DNA from: Qipengyuania mesophila
GTDB lineage: Bacteria; Pseudomonadota; Alphaproteobacteria; Sphingomonadales; Sphingomonadaceae
Assembly (NCBI RefSeq): GCF_019711655.1
Contig: NZ_JAIGNU010000004.1
Location: 186,001 to 250,000 of the forward strand
Reading direction: 5' to 3'
DNA length: 64,000 bases
Below are positions 47,495 through 56,262 of the stretch, one piece after another; positions within the stretch are counted from its first letter, which is position 1; each line of letters starts with the position of its first letter. Below the pieces are notes generated by a model, which was given only the letters and a program-made list of their open reading frames with translations, did no database searches and was not told where the DNA came from. Position numbers and translations under genes: made by a program.

Positions 47495-47655
47495 TTCGCC
47501 TTCCTGCCCTTCGCGGCCTCTTCACGCGCCGAGAAGGCTTCATTGCGCCAGCCATTGGCGGCGTTCGACTTATGCTTGCGGTCGGTGCGGAAGCCGCGCC
47601 ACACGGCGTAGCCGCCGGCACCCACCAGCGTCAGGGGAATGATCGGCAAGGCCAT
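47491..47655 (-). CDS. 54-residue membrane peptide between nuoG and nuoH
   Basis: One N-terminal hydrophobic segment (about 3-19, [17 protein letters not shown]) is followed by a basic polar tail ([19 protein letters not shown], then [11 protein letters not shown]). ATG at 47655 shares its A with the nuoG TAA (TAATG) and the TGA overlaps the nuoH ATG, so it is translated as part of the nuo operon. No family recognised. The layout (single helix, positive cytoplasmic end) suits a small Complex I accessory or assembly subunit; that role is inference. Confidence 0.75.
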   Translation of the reverse strand: MALPIIPLTLVGAGGYAVWRGFRTDRKHKSNAANGWRNEAFSAREEAAKGRKAK

Positions 47656-49664
47656 TATTCCGCCGCCTCCGCCAGGTCGCCGCCGTGGAGCAGTTCCGCA
47701 GAGCAACGCTGCATCACCGCGCTGGCGCGGGCGATCGGGTTGGTGAGGTAGAAGTCCTTGATCGGGTATTCCGCAATCGTGCCTTCGGCCTTCGCCTTGG
47801 CGTCGGCCTTGGGCAGCGCACCGTAATCGGCGAGGCCTTCCTCGCCCAGCGCGGGCACCTCGGCGATCATCGCCGCCTGGAGCTGCGCGAAGCTGTCGAA
47901 ACCGACCGAAACGCCCAGCGCATCGGCCAGCGCGCGCAGGATCGTCCAGTCCTCGCGCGCATCGCCCGGTGCGAAGACCGCCTTCTCGGCGAACTGCACG
48001 CGACCTTCGGTGTTGACGTAGGTCCCGTCCTTCTCGGCATAGCTCGCACCCGGCAGGATGATGTCGGCCGCATGCGCGCCCTTGTCGCCGTGGTGGCCGA
48101 TATAGACCTTCAGCGCGTCGGCGAAGGGTCCGAAATCCATCTCGTCGGCACCGAGGCTGATGACCACCTTGGGCTTGGCCGCGACCACGTCCTTCATCCC
48201 GCCCTCCTGCGCGAAGCCGAGCATCAGGCCGCCCATGCGCGCGGCACTGAAGTGGAGCACGTTGAAGCCATTCCAGCCATCGCGCACGAGCTTGAACTGC
48301 TCGGCAAAGCCGAGACCGGCGCCGAGCGCGCCCCTGGCCAGCGCCGCGCCGCCCATGATGATCGCGGGCCGCTCGGCCTTGGCGAAGGCTTCGGCCACTT
48401 CCTCCGGCAGGTCGCCGAGGATCGAGAGGTCGTCGCCGAGGAAATGCGCCGGATAGGTGGTGTCCCAGAAGGCGCCGATCACGAACACCTTGGCACCGCG
48501 CTTCACCGCCTTGCGCAGGCGGACGTTCACCAGCGGCGCTTCCCAGCGGATGTAGCTGCCGACGATCAGGATCGCATCGGCGGTCTCGATCCCGGCGAAG
48601 GTCGAATTGAAATTGACCGCCGCGAGGTTCGACACGTCGTAATCCATGCCGGTCTGGCGGCCTTCGAGCAGGTTCGAGCCGCAGGCCTTGAGCAGCGCCT
48701 TGGCGGCGAACATGGTTTCGCAATCGACCATGTCGCCGGCTATGGCGGCAATGTCCTTGCCCGGCTTGGCCTTGGCGATGGCCTTGAACGCCTCGTCCCA
48801 GCTGGCCGGCTTGAGGCCGCCCTTCACGCGCATGAAGACCTTGTCGAGGCGGCGCTTCGACAGCCCATCGACCTGGTAGCGCGCCTTATCCGAGATCCAT
48901 TCCTCGTTGACGTCGTCATTGATACGCGGAAGCGCGCGCATCACTTCGCGACCACGGCTGTCGAGGCGGATATTGGCGCCGACGGCGTCGGAGACGTCGA
49001 TCGAGAGGGTCTTCTTGAGCTCCCACGGGCGCGCCTCGAAGGCATAGGGGCGGCTGGTCAGCGCGCCGACGGGGCAGAGGTCGATCACATTGGCCGACAG
49101 CTCGTGCTCGGCCGCCTGCTCGAGATAGGTCGTGATCTGCATGTCCTCGCCGCGGCCCACCGCGCCGATTTCGTCGACGCCGGCGATCTCTTCCGAGAAG
49201 CGCACGCAGCGGGTGCAGTGGATGCAGCGGGTCATGACCGTCTTGATCAGCGGGCCCATGTATTTCTCGGTCACCGCGCGCTTGTTCTCGTGATAGCGCG
49301 AGCCGCCGCGACCATAGGCGACCGACTGGTCCTGCAAATCGCATTCGCCGCCCTGATCGCAGATCGGGCAATCGAGCGGGTGGTTGATGAGGAGGAACTC
49401 CATCACCCCTTCGCGTGCGGTCTTGACCATCGGCGTGTCGGTACGGATTTCCTGGCCTTCGGTGGCGGGCAGCGCGCACGACGCCTGCGGCTTGGGCGGC
49501 CCGGGCTTCACTTCGACTAGGCACATGCGGCAGTTGCCGGCGATGCTCAGCCGCTCGTGATAGCAGAAGCGCGGGATTTCCTTGCCGGCGAGCTCGCAGG
49601 CCTGAAGAACGGTCGCGCCGTCCGGAACCTCGATTTCCTGTCCGTCTACGGTGACCTTGGGCAT
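47655..49664 (-). CDS. nuoG: NADH-quinone oxidoreductase subunit G
   Basis: A 669-residue iron-sulfur subunit. The N-terminal [2Fe-2S] domain has RFCYHERLSIAGNCRMCLVEV. The His-cysteine cluster region is HPLDCPICDQGGECDLQDQS, and CIHCTRCVRF carries the next [4Fe-4S]. The remainder is a molybdopterin-oxidoreductase-like fold without cofactor. It relays electrons in the peripheral arm. Its ATG at 49664 overlaps the stop of the inserted 252-residue gene. Confidence 0.97.
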   Translation of the reverse strand: MPKVTVDGQEIEVPDGATVLQACELAGKEIPRFCYHERLSIAGNCRMCLVEVKPGPPKPQASCALPATEGQEIRTDTPMVKTAREGVMEFLLINHPLDCPICDQGGECDLQDQSVAYGRGGSRYHENKRAVTEKYMGPLIKTVMTRCIHCTRCVRFSEEIAGVDEIGAVGRGEDMQITTYLEQAAEHELSANVIDLCPVGALTSRPYAFEARPWELKKTLSIDVSDAVGANIRLDSRGREVMRALPRINDDVNEEWISDKARYQVDGLSKRRLDKVFMRVKGGLKPASWDEAFKAIAKAKPGKDIAAIAGDMVDCETMFAAKALLKACGSNLLEGRQTGMDYDVSNLAAVNFNSTFAGIETADAILIVGSYIRWEAPLVNVRLRKAVKRGAKVFVIGAFWDTTYPAHFLGDDLSILGDLPEEVAEAFAKAERPAIIMGGAALARGALGAGLGFAEQFKLVRDGWNGFNVLHFSAARMGGLMLGFAQEGGMKDVVAAKPKVVISLGADEMDFGPFADALKVYIGHHGDKGAHAADIILPGASYAEKDGTYVNTEGRVQFAEKAVFAPGDAREDWTILRALADALGVSVGFDSFAQLQAAMIAEVPALGEEGLADYGALPKADAKAKAEGTIAEYPIKDFYLTNPIARASAVMQRCSAELLHGGDLAEAAE

Positions 49665-50422
49665 TACTCAGCTGCCTCTTTTGCAGGGGACACACGGGCG
49701 TCGACGACGTAGCGCTGCCACAGCCCATCCGCCGCGAAGCTTCGGATATTGGCCGGCGTCAGCTCCAGTTCGTGACCCGCAACCAGGCAATCGCCAAGTG
49801 CATCCACCATGCCCATCGCAGCCGCGCGTTCTTCGGACGACCGGATTTCCGAGCGCACTAGGCGGTCAGCGCCGCGCGGGTCCTTGGCTACGATACAGTC
49901 GGCGAAATCGCCGAAGAACCGAGCTTTGCCGAGGTTCTCGCCGGTTGAAACGTAGCGACGGCTCACATTCCAATTCGGCGCAGTCGCTTGGCTGTCAGGT
50001 GACATGCCCGCCGGTGGCGCATCAGGAAACCGATAAAGATACGCCGCTTCAGCCATCATGTACCGCAGGGCGCGAGTGTTGAAACTCAGGGTGGATTCGA
50101 TAGCGGTTCCGCGCTGGTCGTACTGACAGCCCGCCGACCATTTGTTGGGACGCAGGGTCAACCGATCGATTGTGCCTTTGGGTCTTTCTTCCGAATAGGC
50201 ATCGGTCTGGATCAGGAAATTGTCCGCCCGCTCGGGATAATTCTTATAATAGCAATGCTTGAACGCCTCGATGAACGCCTTGGCATAGCGATCGGGCGAT
50301 TTGTCCGGCTTACGTTCGAACCGTGAACCGACCTGCTGTTGACCTTCCGCCTGCGCGATAGCTTCCGTGGGAAGAGCGGCAACGGCGACGATGGCTGTGA
50401 AAATTGCTAGCGACGACTTCAT
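49664..50422 (-). CDS. Exported protein of unknown function inserted between nuoF and nuoG
   Basis: A 252-residue protein with a Sec signal peptide ([22 protein letters not shown], cleavage after AIA-QA at about 24). The mature part is soluble with four cysteines ([29 protein letters not shown]), possibly two disulfides. No domain recognised. It overlaps nuoF (ATGA) and nuoG (one base), so it is locked into the operon. Its base composition is visibly more A/T-rich than its neighbours, which suggests later insertion or relaxed constraint. Confidence 0.8.
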   Translation of the reverse strand: MKSSLAIFTAIVAVAALPTEAIAQAEGQQQVGSRFERKPDKSPDRYAKAFIEAFKHCYYKNYPERADNFLIQTDAYSEERPKGTIDRLTLRPNKWSAGCQYDQRGTAIESTLSFNTRALRYMMAEAAYLYRFPDAPPAGMSPDSQATAPNWNVSRRYVSTGENLGKARFFGDFADCIVAKDPRGADRLVRSEIRSSEERAAAMGMVDALGDCLVAGHELELTPANIRSFAADGLWQRYVVDARVSPAKEAAE

Positions 50423-51711
50423 TCCGCGGCCTCCGCGAACTTGGCGTTGTGTTCTTCGATCCGACGCTCGAGCTCGGGGCGGAAGTGGCGGATGAGGCCC
50501 TGGATCGGCCAGGCCGCCGCGTCACCGAGTGCGCAAATCGTGTGACCCTCCACCTGCTTGGTGACCTGCTGCAGCATGTCGATTTCCTCGATCGCCGCAT
50601 CGCCGGTGCGCAGGCGCTCCATCATGCGCCACATCCAGCCCGTGCCTTCGCGGCAGGGGGTGCACTGGCCGCAGCTCTCGTGCTTGTAGAAATAGCTCAA
50701 TCGGCTGATCGCGCGGACGATGTCGGTCGACTTGTCCATCACGATGACGCCCGCCGTGCCGAGACCCGATCCGAGATCCTTGAGACCGTCGAAATCCATC
50801 GGCGCGTCCCAGATCTGCTCGGCCGGGACCAGCGGGACCGAGGAGCCGCCGGGGATCACGGCGAGGAGATTGTCCTTGCCGCCTACGATGCCGCCGCAAT
50901 GCTTCTCGATCAGCTCGCTGAACGGGATGCTGAGCGCTTCCTCGACCACGCAGGGCTTGTTCACATGGCCGCTGATCTGGAAGAGCTTGGTGCCCTTGTT
51001 GTTCTCGCGACCGAAGCTGGCGAACCACGATGCGCCGCGGCGCAGGATGGTCGGCACCACGGCGATCGATTCGACATTGTTGACCGTGGTCGGACAACCA
51101 TAGAGGCCCGCACCCGCCGGGAACGGCGGCTTCAAACGCGGCTGTCCCTTCTTGCCTTCGAGGCTCTCGATCATCGCGGTTTCTTCGCCGCAGATATAGG
51201 CGCCAGCGCCGCGATGCAGGAAGACGTCGAAATCGTAGCCCGACTTCGATGCGTTCTTGCCGATCAGCCCGGCGTCGTAGGCCTCGTCGATCGCCGCCTG
51301 CAGCGTCTCGGCCTCGCGGATGTATTCGCCGCGGATGTAGATATAGGCTGCCCTCGCCCGCATGGCGTAGCCGGCGACCAGTGCGCCTTCGATCAGCTTG
51401 TGCGGATCGTGGCGGATGATCTCGCGGTCCTTGCACGAACCGGGCTCGGATTCGTCGGCGTTGATGACGAGGAAGCTCGGACGCCCGTCCTTGCTTTCCT
51501 TGGGCATGAACGACCACTTTAGCCCGGTCGGGAAGCCAGCACCGCCGCGGCCGCGCAGGCCCGAGGCCTTCATCTCCTCGATGATATTCTCGTGCCCGCG
51601 CGCGATCAGCGACTTGGTGTCGTCCCAGTCGCCGCGCTGCTGCGCCCCCTTCAGCCCCCAGTCCTGGAAGCCGTAGAGATTGGTGAAGATGCGATCCTTG
51701 TCGGCGAGCAT
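50419..51711 (-). CDS. nuoF: NADH-quinone oxidoreductase subunit F
   Basis: A 430-residue NADH- and FMN-binding subunit. It shows [17 protein letters not shown] (NADH), [17 protein letters not shown] (FMN), [19 protein letters not shown] and the [4Fe-4S] cluster N3 motif [20 protein letters not shown] at 51711 overlaps the stop of the 46-residue upstream gene (TGATG). An in-frame stretch to 51816 is rejected because it lies in that gene. Confidence 0.98.
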   Translation of the reverse strand: MLADKDRIFTNLYGFQDWGLKGAQQRGDWDDTKSLIARGHENIIEEMKASGLRGRGGAGFPTGLKWSFMPKESKDGRPSFLVINADESEPGSCKDREIIRHDPHKLIEGALVAGYAMRARAAYIYIRGEYIREAETLQAAIDEAYDAGLIGKNASKSGYDFDVFLHRGAGAYICGEETAMIESLEGKKGQPRLKPPFPAGAGLYGCPTTVNNVESIAVVPTILRRGASWFASFGRENNKGTKLFQISGHVNKPCVVEEALSIPFSELIEKHCGGIVGGKDNLLAVIPGGSSVPLVPAEQIWDAPMDFDGLKDLGSGLGTAGVIVMDKSTDIVRAISRLSYFYKHESCGQCTPCREGTGWMWRMMERLRTGDAAIEEIDMLQQVTKQVEGHTICALGDAAAWPIQGLIRHFRPELERRIEEHNAKFAEAAE

Positions 51712-51851
51712 CAGAAGGCCCCTCCCTGCGAGAGGAAATAGAGTGCGCCGAGGATGACCACGGCGATCAGCCCGAACTTGATGATGCCGGTCAGCACCTT
51801 CCAGGCGATGAAGCATACGACCAGCGCGATGAGGATGGTGGCAATGCTCAT
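51711..51851 (-). CDS. 46-residue hydrophobic peptide between nuoE and nuoF
   Basis: The translation starts [20 protein letters not shown] and ends YFLSQGGAF. It is almost entirely hydrophobic, with one long or two short membrane helices and two central lysines (AWK, IIK). Its ATG shares one base with the nuoE TGA and its TGA shares one base with the nuoF ATG (TGATG twice), exactly the junction style of the other nuo genes. That makes an accidental frame unlikely. No known family; a membrane accessory or assembly peptide of Complex I is the natural hypothesis. Confidence 0.75.
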   Translation of the reverse strand: MSIATILIALVVCFIAWKVLTGIIKFGLIAVVILGALYFLSQGGAF

Positions 51852-52519
51852 CACCAATCCTTCCGGTAATCGTGATTGGCGTCGACCATTTCCTTCAGCG
51901 TGGTCGGGCCGCCCTCGGGTTCGCTGGTGCGCTTTCCGGGAATTTGCGTGCCGGTCTTGGGCTGCTTGCCCGCGGCCAGCTCGTCGAGGATTTCGTCGAG
52001 GCGTTCAGGCGTGAGGTCCTCGTAATTGTCGTCGTTGATCTGGACCATCGGCGCAGTCGCGCAATTGCCCATGCATTCGACCTCGGTGAGCGTCCACAGC
52101 CCGTCTTCGGAGACGTGGCCCTTGCTCATGCCGCGCTTCTTGCAGACCTCGAACAACCCGTCCGAACCGCGCAACATGCATGGCGTCGTGCCGCAGACCT
52201 GCACGTGGTACCGGCCCACCGGCTTCAGATTGTACATGAAGTAGAAGCTGGCGACTTCGAGCACGCGGATGACCGGCATGTCGAGATAGTCGGCGACATA
52301 TTCGATCACCGGCAGCGGCAGCCAGCCCTGCGTGTTCGTCTCTTCACCGACCTGGCGCTGGGCAAGGTCGAGCAGCGGCATCACCGCCGAGCGCTGGCGC
52401 CCTTCGGGATAGCGCGCGATCGCCTTGTCCGCGCGCTCGCGGTAGCTCTCGGTGAACTCGAAAGCGCCCCAGCGCTCGCGCAGCTCGGGAGTATCGGGTG
52501 CGGGGGAACGGTCAGCCAT
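51851..52519 (-). CDS. nuoE: NADH-quinone oxidoreductase subunit E
   Basis: A 222-residue thioredoxin-like subunit carrying [2Fe-2S] cluster N1a. Ligands lie in [11 protein letters not shown] and [11 protein letters not shown]. Helical N-terminus [15 protein letters not shown] and [17 protein letters not shown] are typical. The C-terminal 45 residues ([20 protein letters not shown]) are an alphaproteobacterial-type tail. ATG at 52519 overlaps the nuoD TAA (TAATG). Confidence 0.97.
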   Translation of the reverse strand: MADRSPAPDTPELRERWGAFEFTESYRERADKAIARYPEGRQRSAVMPLLDLAQRQVGEETNTQGWLPLPVIEYVADYLDMPVIRVLEVASFYFMYNLKPVGRYHVQVCGTTPCMLRGSDGLFEVCKKRGMSKGHVSEDGLWTLTEVECMGNCATAPMVQINDDNYEDLTPERLDEILDELAAGKQPKTGTQIPGKRTSEPEGGPTTLKEMVDANHDYRKDW

Positions 52520-53736
52520 TAGCGGTCGCACTCCCCGAACACGACGTCGATGGCGCCGAGGATGGCGGTCGCATCGGGCAGCATGTGGCCTTTGCTCATG
52601 AAATCCATTGCTTGCAAATGGCTGAAGGCCGTCGGGCGGATCTTGCAGCGATAGGGTTTGTTGGAGCCGTCGCTGACGAGGTAGACGCCGAATTCGCCCT
52701 TGGGGCTTTCAGTGGCGACATAGACCTCGCCCGCGGGCACGTGGAAGCCCTCGGTGTAGAGCTTGAAGTGGTGGATCAGCGCTTCCATCGACTGCTTCAT
52801 CTCGGCGCGCTTGGGCGGCGCGACCTTGCGGTCGTCCGAGCACACCGGGCCGGTGGGCATTTGCGCGAGGCACTGCTTGATGATCCTGGCGCTCTCGTAG
52901 ACTTCCTTCACGCGGACCATGAAGCGGTCGTAGCAGTCCGAGGCGGTGCCGACGGGGATGTCGAACTCCATCCGGTCGTAGACGTCGTAGGGCTGCGATT
53001 TGCGCAGGTCCCACGGAATGCCCGCGGCACGGATCATCGGGCCGGAGAAGCCCCAGGCCACCGCGTCGTCCTTGCTCACCACGGCGATGTCGACATTGCG
53101 CTGCTTGAAGATGCGATTGTCGAGCACCAGGCTCATCGCATCGCCGAACAGTTCGGGCAGGCGCGTGTCGACCCAGTTGCCGATATCCACCAGCAGCTTC
53201 TCGGGCACGTCCTGGTGGACGCCTCCCGGGCGGAACCATGCCGAGTGCATGCGCGCGCCCGAAGCCCGTTCGAAGAAGTTCATGCAGTCTTCGCGCAGCT
53301 CGAACACCCACAGGTTCGGCGTCATCGCGCCGACGTCCATGACGTGCGCGCCGATGTTGAGCATGTGGTTGCAGATGCGCGTCAGCTCGGCGAACAGCAC
53401 GCGCAGGTACTGCGCACGCTCGGGCACCTCGACATTGAGCAGCTTCTCGATCGCGAGGACGTAGCTGTGCTCCATGCACAGCGGCGAGCAATAGTCGAGC
53501 CGGTCGAAATAGGGCAGCGCCTGGAGGTATGTCTTGTGCTCGATCAGCTTCTCGGTGCCGCGATGGAGCAGGCCCACATGCGGATCGATCCGCTCGATGA
53601 TCTCGCCGTCGAGCTCCATCACCATGCGCAGCACGCCGTGCGCCGCGGGGTGCTGGGGCCCGAAGTTGATCGTGTAATTGGTGATGACCTCGTCGCCAGT
53701 GGTCGGCGACTCTTCGAGATGCATGGCGTGGCTCAT
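52519..53736 (-). CDS. nuoD: NADH-quinone oxidoreductase subunit D
   Basis: A 405-residue hydrogenase-like subunit forming the quinone site with NuoB. It shows [57 protein letters not shown] and the C-terminus [17 protein letters not shown] at 53736 is preferred over an in-frame site at 53748 because it overlaps the upstream lipoprotein stop (ATGA) and matches family length. Confidence 0.97.
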   Translation of the reverse strand: MSHAMHLEESPTTGDEVITNYTINFGPQHPAAHGVLRMVMELDGEIIERIDPHVGLLHRGTEKLIEHKTYLQALPYFDRLDYCSPLCMEHSYVLAIEKLLNVEVPERAQYLRVLFAELTRICNHMLNIGAHVMDVGAMTPNLWVFELREDCMNFFERASGARMHSAWFRPGGVHQDVPEKLLVDIGNWVDTRLPELFGDAMSLVLDNRIFKQRNVDIAVVSKDDAVAWGFSGPMIRAAGIPWDLRKSQPYDVYDRMEFDIPVGTASDCYDRFMVRVKEVYESARIIKQCLAQMPTGPVCSDDRKVAPPKRAEMKQSMEALIHHFKLYTEGFHVPAGEVYVATESPKGEFGVYLVSDGSNKPYRCKIRPTAFSHLQAMDFMSKGHMLPDATAILGAIDVVFGECDR

Positions 53737-54272
53737 GCGCAGATCCACTTGCCGCTGTAGGATTGGGTCTTGCCCGCCGCGTCACGCACGGTGACGTTGG
53801 CCGGGCGGCTCTGCTGGTCGCCCGCCGCAGGGGCCACGGTGACGGTGAAGCCTTCGCCGTTGAAGGTCGTGCCGGCCTTGATCGCATCGAGGCCGCCGAC
53901 GTCGGCATCGACCATCGTCAGGCTGTCGCCGACGCGGACCACCGCCTTGCCGGGCAGCGCCTTGTCTTTCATGCCGGCGGCGATGAGCATTTCCTCATTG
54001 CCGACCATGAGCGTGCAGCCACCGTCGCGCGGGCCGAGGTTCACGCCACCAATGTCGCCCAGCTGGGCGAGCTGAGTGAGATCGGCACCTGCGGGCGGCG
54101 CTTCGTTCGCGGTGTTGGGCGCGTTGGGATCGGGCTGCGACGGATCGAGCTGCGCACCCTCCCCGTTCTGTCCGATTCGGTTGGCGAACTCGTCCGCGCT
54201 GTCCTGCTCGGCAGGCTCGGACGAGCATGCGGCGAGCGCGAGCACGGCAAGCGGAAGAAACAGGCGGGTCAT
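53733..54272 (-). CDS. Lipoprotein gene inserted between nuoC and nuoD
   Basis: A 179-residue predicted lipoprotein. The signal peptide ends in the lipobox [11 protein letters not shown] (Cys 16), then a Pro/Asn/Asp-rich linker to about residue 65. The C-terminal domain is predicted beta-rich ([51 protein letters not shown]) with cysteines near both ends of it. No family recognised. Overlaps with nuoC (TGATG) and nuoD (ATGA) place it in the nuo operon, although a periplasmic lipoprotein is not a Complex I subunit. Confidence 0.82.
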   Translation of the reverse strand: MTRLFLPLAVLALAACSSEPAEQDSADEFANRIGQNGEGAQLDPSQPDPNAPNTANEAPPAGADLTQLAQLGDIGGVNLGPRDGGCTLMVGNEEMLIAAGMKDKALPGKAVVRVGDSLTMVDADVGGLDAIKAGTTFNGEGFTVTVAPAAGDQQSRPANVTVRDAAGKTQSYSGKWICA

Positions 54273-55189
54273 CACTTGTCGTCCTTCTTCCTGGCGGCAG
54301 GCTTGCGCTTGGCAGGAGCCTTCTTGGCAGCGGGTTTTGCCTTGGCGGGAGCCTTCTTCGGCTCGGTTGCCTTGGCCGTATCCTTCGCCTTGCCCTGGCG
54401 CTTGGCGCGCGTCGGGCGGTCTTCGGTCGGCTTCGGCGCGGGCGCGTCCTTGCCGCCATCTTCCTCGGCGGGCGCACCTTTGCTGACCGTGTCGGCAGCC
54501 TTGTCGTCGGCCTTCTTGCCGGCGCCGGTATCGGAGGGCTTGTCCGTCGTCTTGGCTTCCTCGACCGGAGACGTGGTCGCCTTTTCGTCGCCCGGAAGGA
54601 CGTAGTCCGCGCCTTCCCACGGGCTCATGAAGTCGAACTGGCGCAGGTCCTGCGCGAGCTCGACCGGCTCGTAGACCACGCGCTTCTCGTCTTCGGAGTA
54701 ACGCAGTTCCTGATAACCGGTGAGCGGGAAGTCCTTGCGGAAGGGATGCCCTTCGAAACCGTAGTCGGTGAGGATGCGGCGCAGGTCGGTATTGCCCGCG
54801 AAGAGCACGCCGTAGAGGTCGAACACCTCGCGCTCGAGCCAGCCGGCATTGGGCCACAGCGTGGTGACCGTAGGCACGGGTGTGTCTTCGGAGGCCGAAC
54901 ACTTGACGATGATGCGGCTGTTGGTGGTCAGCGAGAGCAGCATGTAGACCACTTCGAAGCGCTCGCGGCGCGACGGATAGTCGACCCCGGCGATTTCCAT
55001 CAGCTGCTGATAGGAATGGTCGTCGCGCAGGATGCGCAGCGCGTCCTCGACGCTGTCACGCTTCACGGTGAGCAGCAGTTCGCCATGCTCTTCATGCGCT
55101 TCGAGCAGGTGCTCGCCGAGCGCGCCCGAGAGCGTGCCCTTGAGCCCGTCGATCTGCGTGAAGCGGGGCGCGGAATGCAGAGTAGCCAT
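54272..55189 (-). CDS. nuoC: NADH-quinone oxidoreductase subunit C with histone-H1-like C-terminal tail
   Basis: A 305-residue subunit, longer than the usual 200 or so. Residues 1-202 are normal Nuo[41 protein letters not shown] and [19 protein letters not shown]. Residues 203-305 are low complexity: first Asp/Glu/Lys/Thr-rich, then Lys-Ala-Pro repeats ([18 protein letters not shown]) ending RKKDDK. The tail resembles bacterial H1-like proteins and should be disordered and basic. The frame is continuous and overlaps the lipoprotein gene by one base. Confidence 0.95.
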   Translation of the reverse strand: MATLHSAPRFTQIDGLKGTLSGALGEHLLEAHEEHGELLLTVKRDSVEDALRILRDDHSYQQLMEIAGVDYPSRRERFEVVYMLLSLTTNSRIIVKCSASEDTPVPTVTTLWPNAGWLEREVFDLYGVLFAGNTDLRRILTDYGFEGHPFRKDFPLTGYQELRYSEDEKRVVYEPVELAQDLRQFDFMSPWEGADYVLPGDEKATTSPVEEAKTTDKPSDTGAGKKADDKAADTVSKGAPAEEDGGKDAPAPKPTEDRPTRAKRQGKAKDTAKATEPKKAPAKAKPAAKKAPAKRKPAARKKDDK

Positions 55190-55198
55190 GATGCGCCC

Positions 55199-55765
55199 TT
55201 ACCTCTCGATCGTGCCCGAACGGCGGATCTTCCGCTGCAGCTGCATCACGCCATAGAGCAGCGCTTCGGCCGTCGGCGGGCACCCGGGGACATAGATGTC
55301 CACCGGGACGATCCGGTCGCAGCCGCGCACCACCGAATAGCTGTAGTGATAATAGCCGCCGCCATTGGCGCAGCTGCCCATGGAGATGACGTATTTGGGC
55401 TCCGACATCTGGTCGTAGACCTTGCGCAGCGCGGGGGCCATCTTGTTGCACAGCGTGCCGGCGACGATCATCACGTCCGACTGGCGCGGCGAGGCGCGCG
55501 GGGCGACGCCGAAGCGTTCCATGTCGTAGCGCGGCATGTTGACGTGGATCATCTCGACCGCGCAGCAGGCGAGGCCGAAGGTCATCCACCACAGCGAGCC
55601 GGTGCGCGCCCACTGGAACAGGTCCTCGGTGCTGGTGACGAGGAAGCCCTTGTCGTTCACCTCGGTCGAGAGCGCGTTGAAATAATCCGCGTCGGGCTGG
55701 CGCACTTCGCCGCCCTGCGCAGCGGGCACCGCATTCGGCGGTGTGATGATGGTCGACTGGGTCAT
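55199..55765 (-). CDS. nuoB: NADH-quinone oxidoreductase subunit B
   Basis: A 188-residue subunit binding [4Fe-4S] cluster N2, the last electron donor to quinone. Ligands are the tandem cysteines in [31 protein letters not shown] and [37 protein letters not shown] is also present. ATG at 55765 is chosen; it lies 4 bases after the nuoA stop. Confidence 0.98.
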   Translation of the reverse strand: MTQSTIITPPNAVPAAQGGEVRQPDADYFNALSTEVNDKGFLVTSTEDLFQWARTGSLWWMTFGLACCAVEMIHVNMPRYDMERFGVAPRASPRQSDVMIVAGTLCNKMAPALRKVYDQMSEPKYVISMGSCANGGGYYHYSYSVVRGCDRIVPVDIYVPGCPPTAEALLYGVMQLQRKIRRSGTIER

Positions 55766-55769
55766 GCGA

Positions 55770-56144
55770 TCACTCCCACTCCAGCGCGCCGACCTTCCAC
55801 GCATAGGCGAGGCCGACGGCGAGTTCGCCGAGGAACACCATCATGGTGATCCAGCCGGGCCAGCCGGTCAGGTCGAGGCTTACCGCCCAGGGAAACAGGA
55901 AGGCCGCTTCGAGGTCGAAGATGATGAACAGGATGGCGATCAGGTAGAACCGCACATCGAACTGGCTGCGCGGGTCCTCGAAGGCAGGGAAACCGCATTC
56001 ATACTCGCTGTTCTTCTCCGCATCGGGCTTGTGCGCGCCGGTCAGCCGGGCGACGCCCATGGGGAGGAATACGAAGAGGGCCGACAGGCCGACGGCGATG
56101 AACAGGAAGATCAGGATGGGCAGGTATTGTTCGAGATCGACCAC
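55770..56144 (-). CDS. nuoA: NADH-quinone oxidoreductase subunit A
   Basis: A 124-residue three-helix subunit at the junction of the two arms. It shows [20 protein letters not shown] and [21 protein letters not shown], with the conserved membrane acidic residues. GTG start at 56144 preceded by AGGAA. First gene of the nuo operon, about 30 bases downstream of the predicted transcript start. Confidence 0.97.
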   Translation of the reverse strand: MVDLEQYLPILIFLFIAVGLSALFVFLPMGVARLTGAHKPDAEKNSEYECGFPAFEDPRSQFDVRFYLIAILFIIFDLEAAFLFPWAVSLDLTGWPGWITMMVFLGELAVGLAYAWKVGALEWE

Positions 56145-56180
56145 GAATGATTCCTAGGCGTCGGGCTTGGTTCGCGCCCG

Positions 56181-56209
56181 CCTCTAGGCCCGTCGCGAAG
56201 TTGGTGCAA
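56181..56209 (-). promoter_or_regulatory. Predicted promoter of the nuo operon
   Basis: Read on the minus strand, TTGCAC (56209-56204) is followed by a 17-base spacer and TAGAGG (56186-56181; CTAGAG if shifted by one). Both resemble housekeeping elements seen in alphaproteobacteria. The start would be near 56174, giving a leader of about 30 bases. It is the only good promoter I see for the whole 20-kb unit. Confidence 0.5.
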
Positions 56210-56262
56210 GGGTGCGCATGGCGCAATTCCCTCATCTCCTGTCGCGCTTGGAGCGAGGCCGA

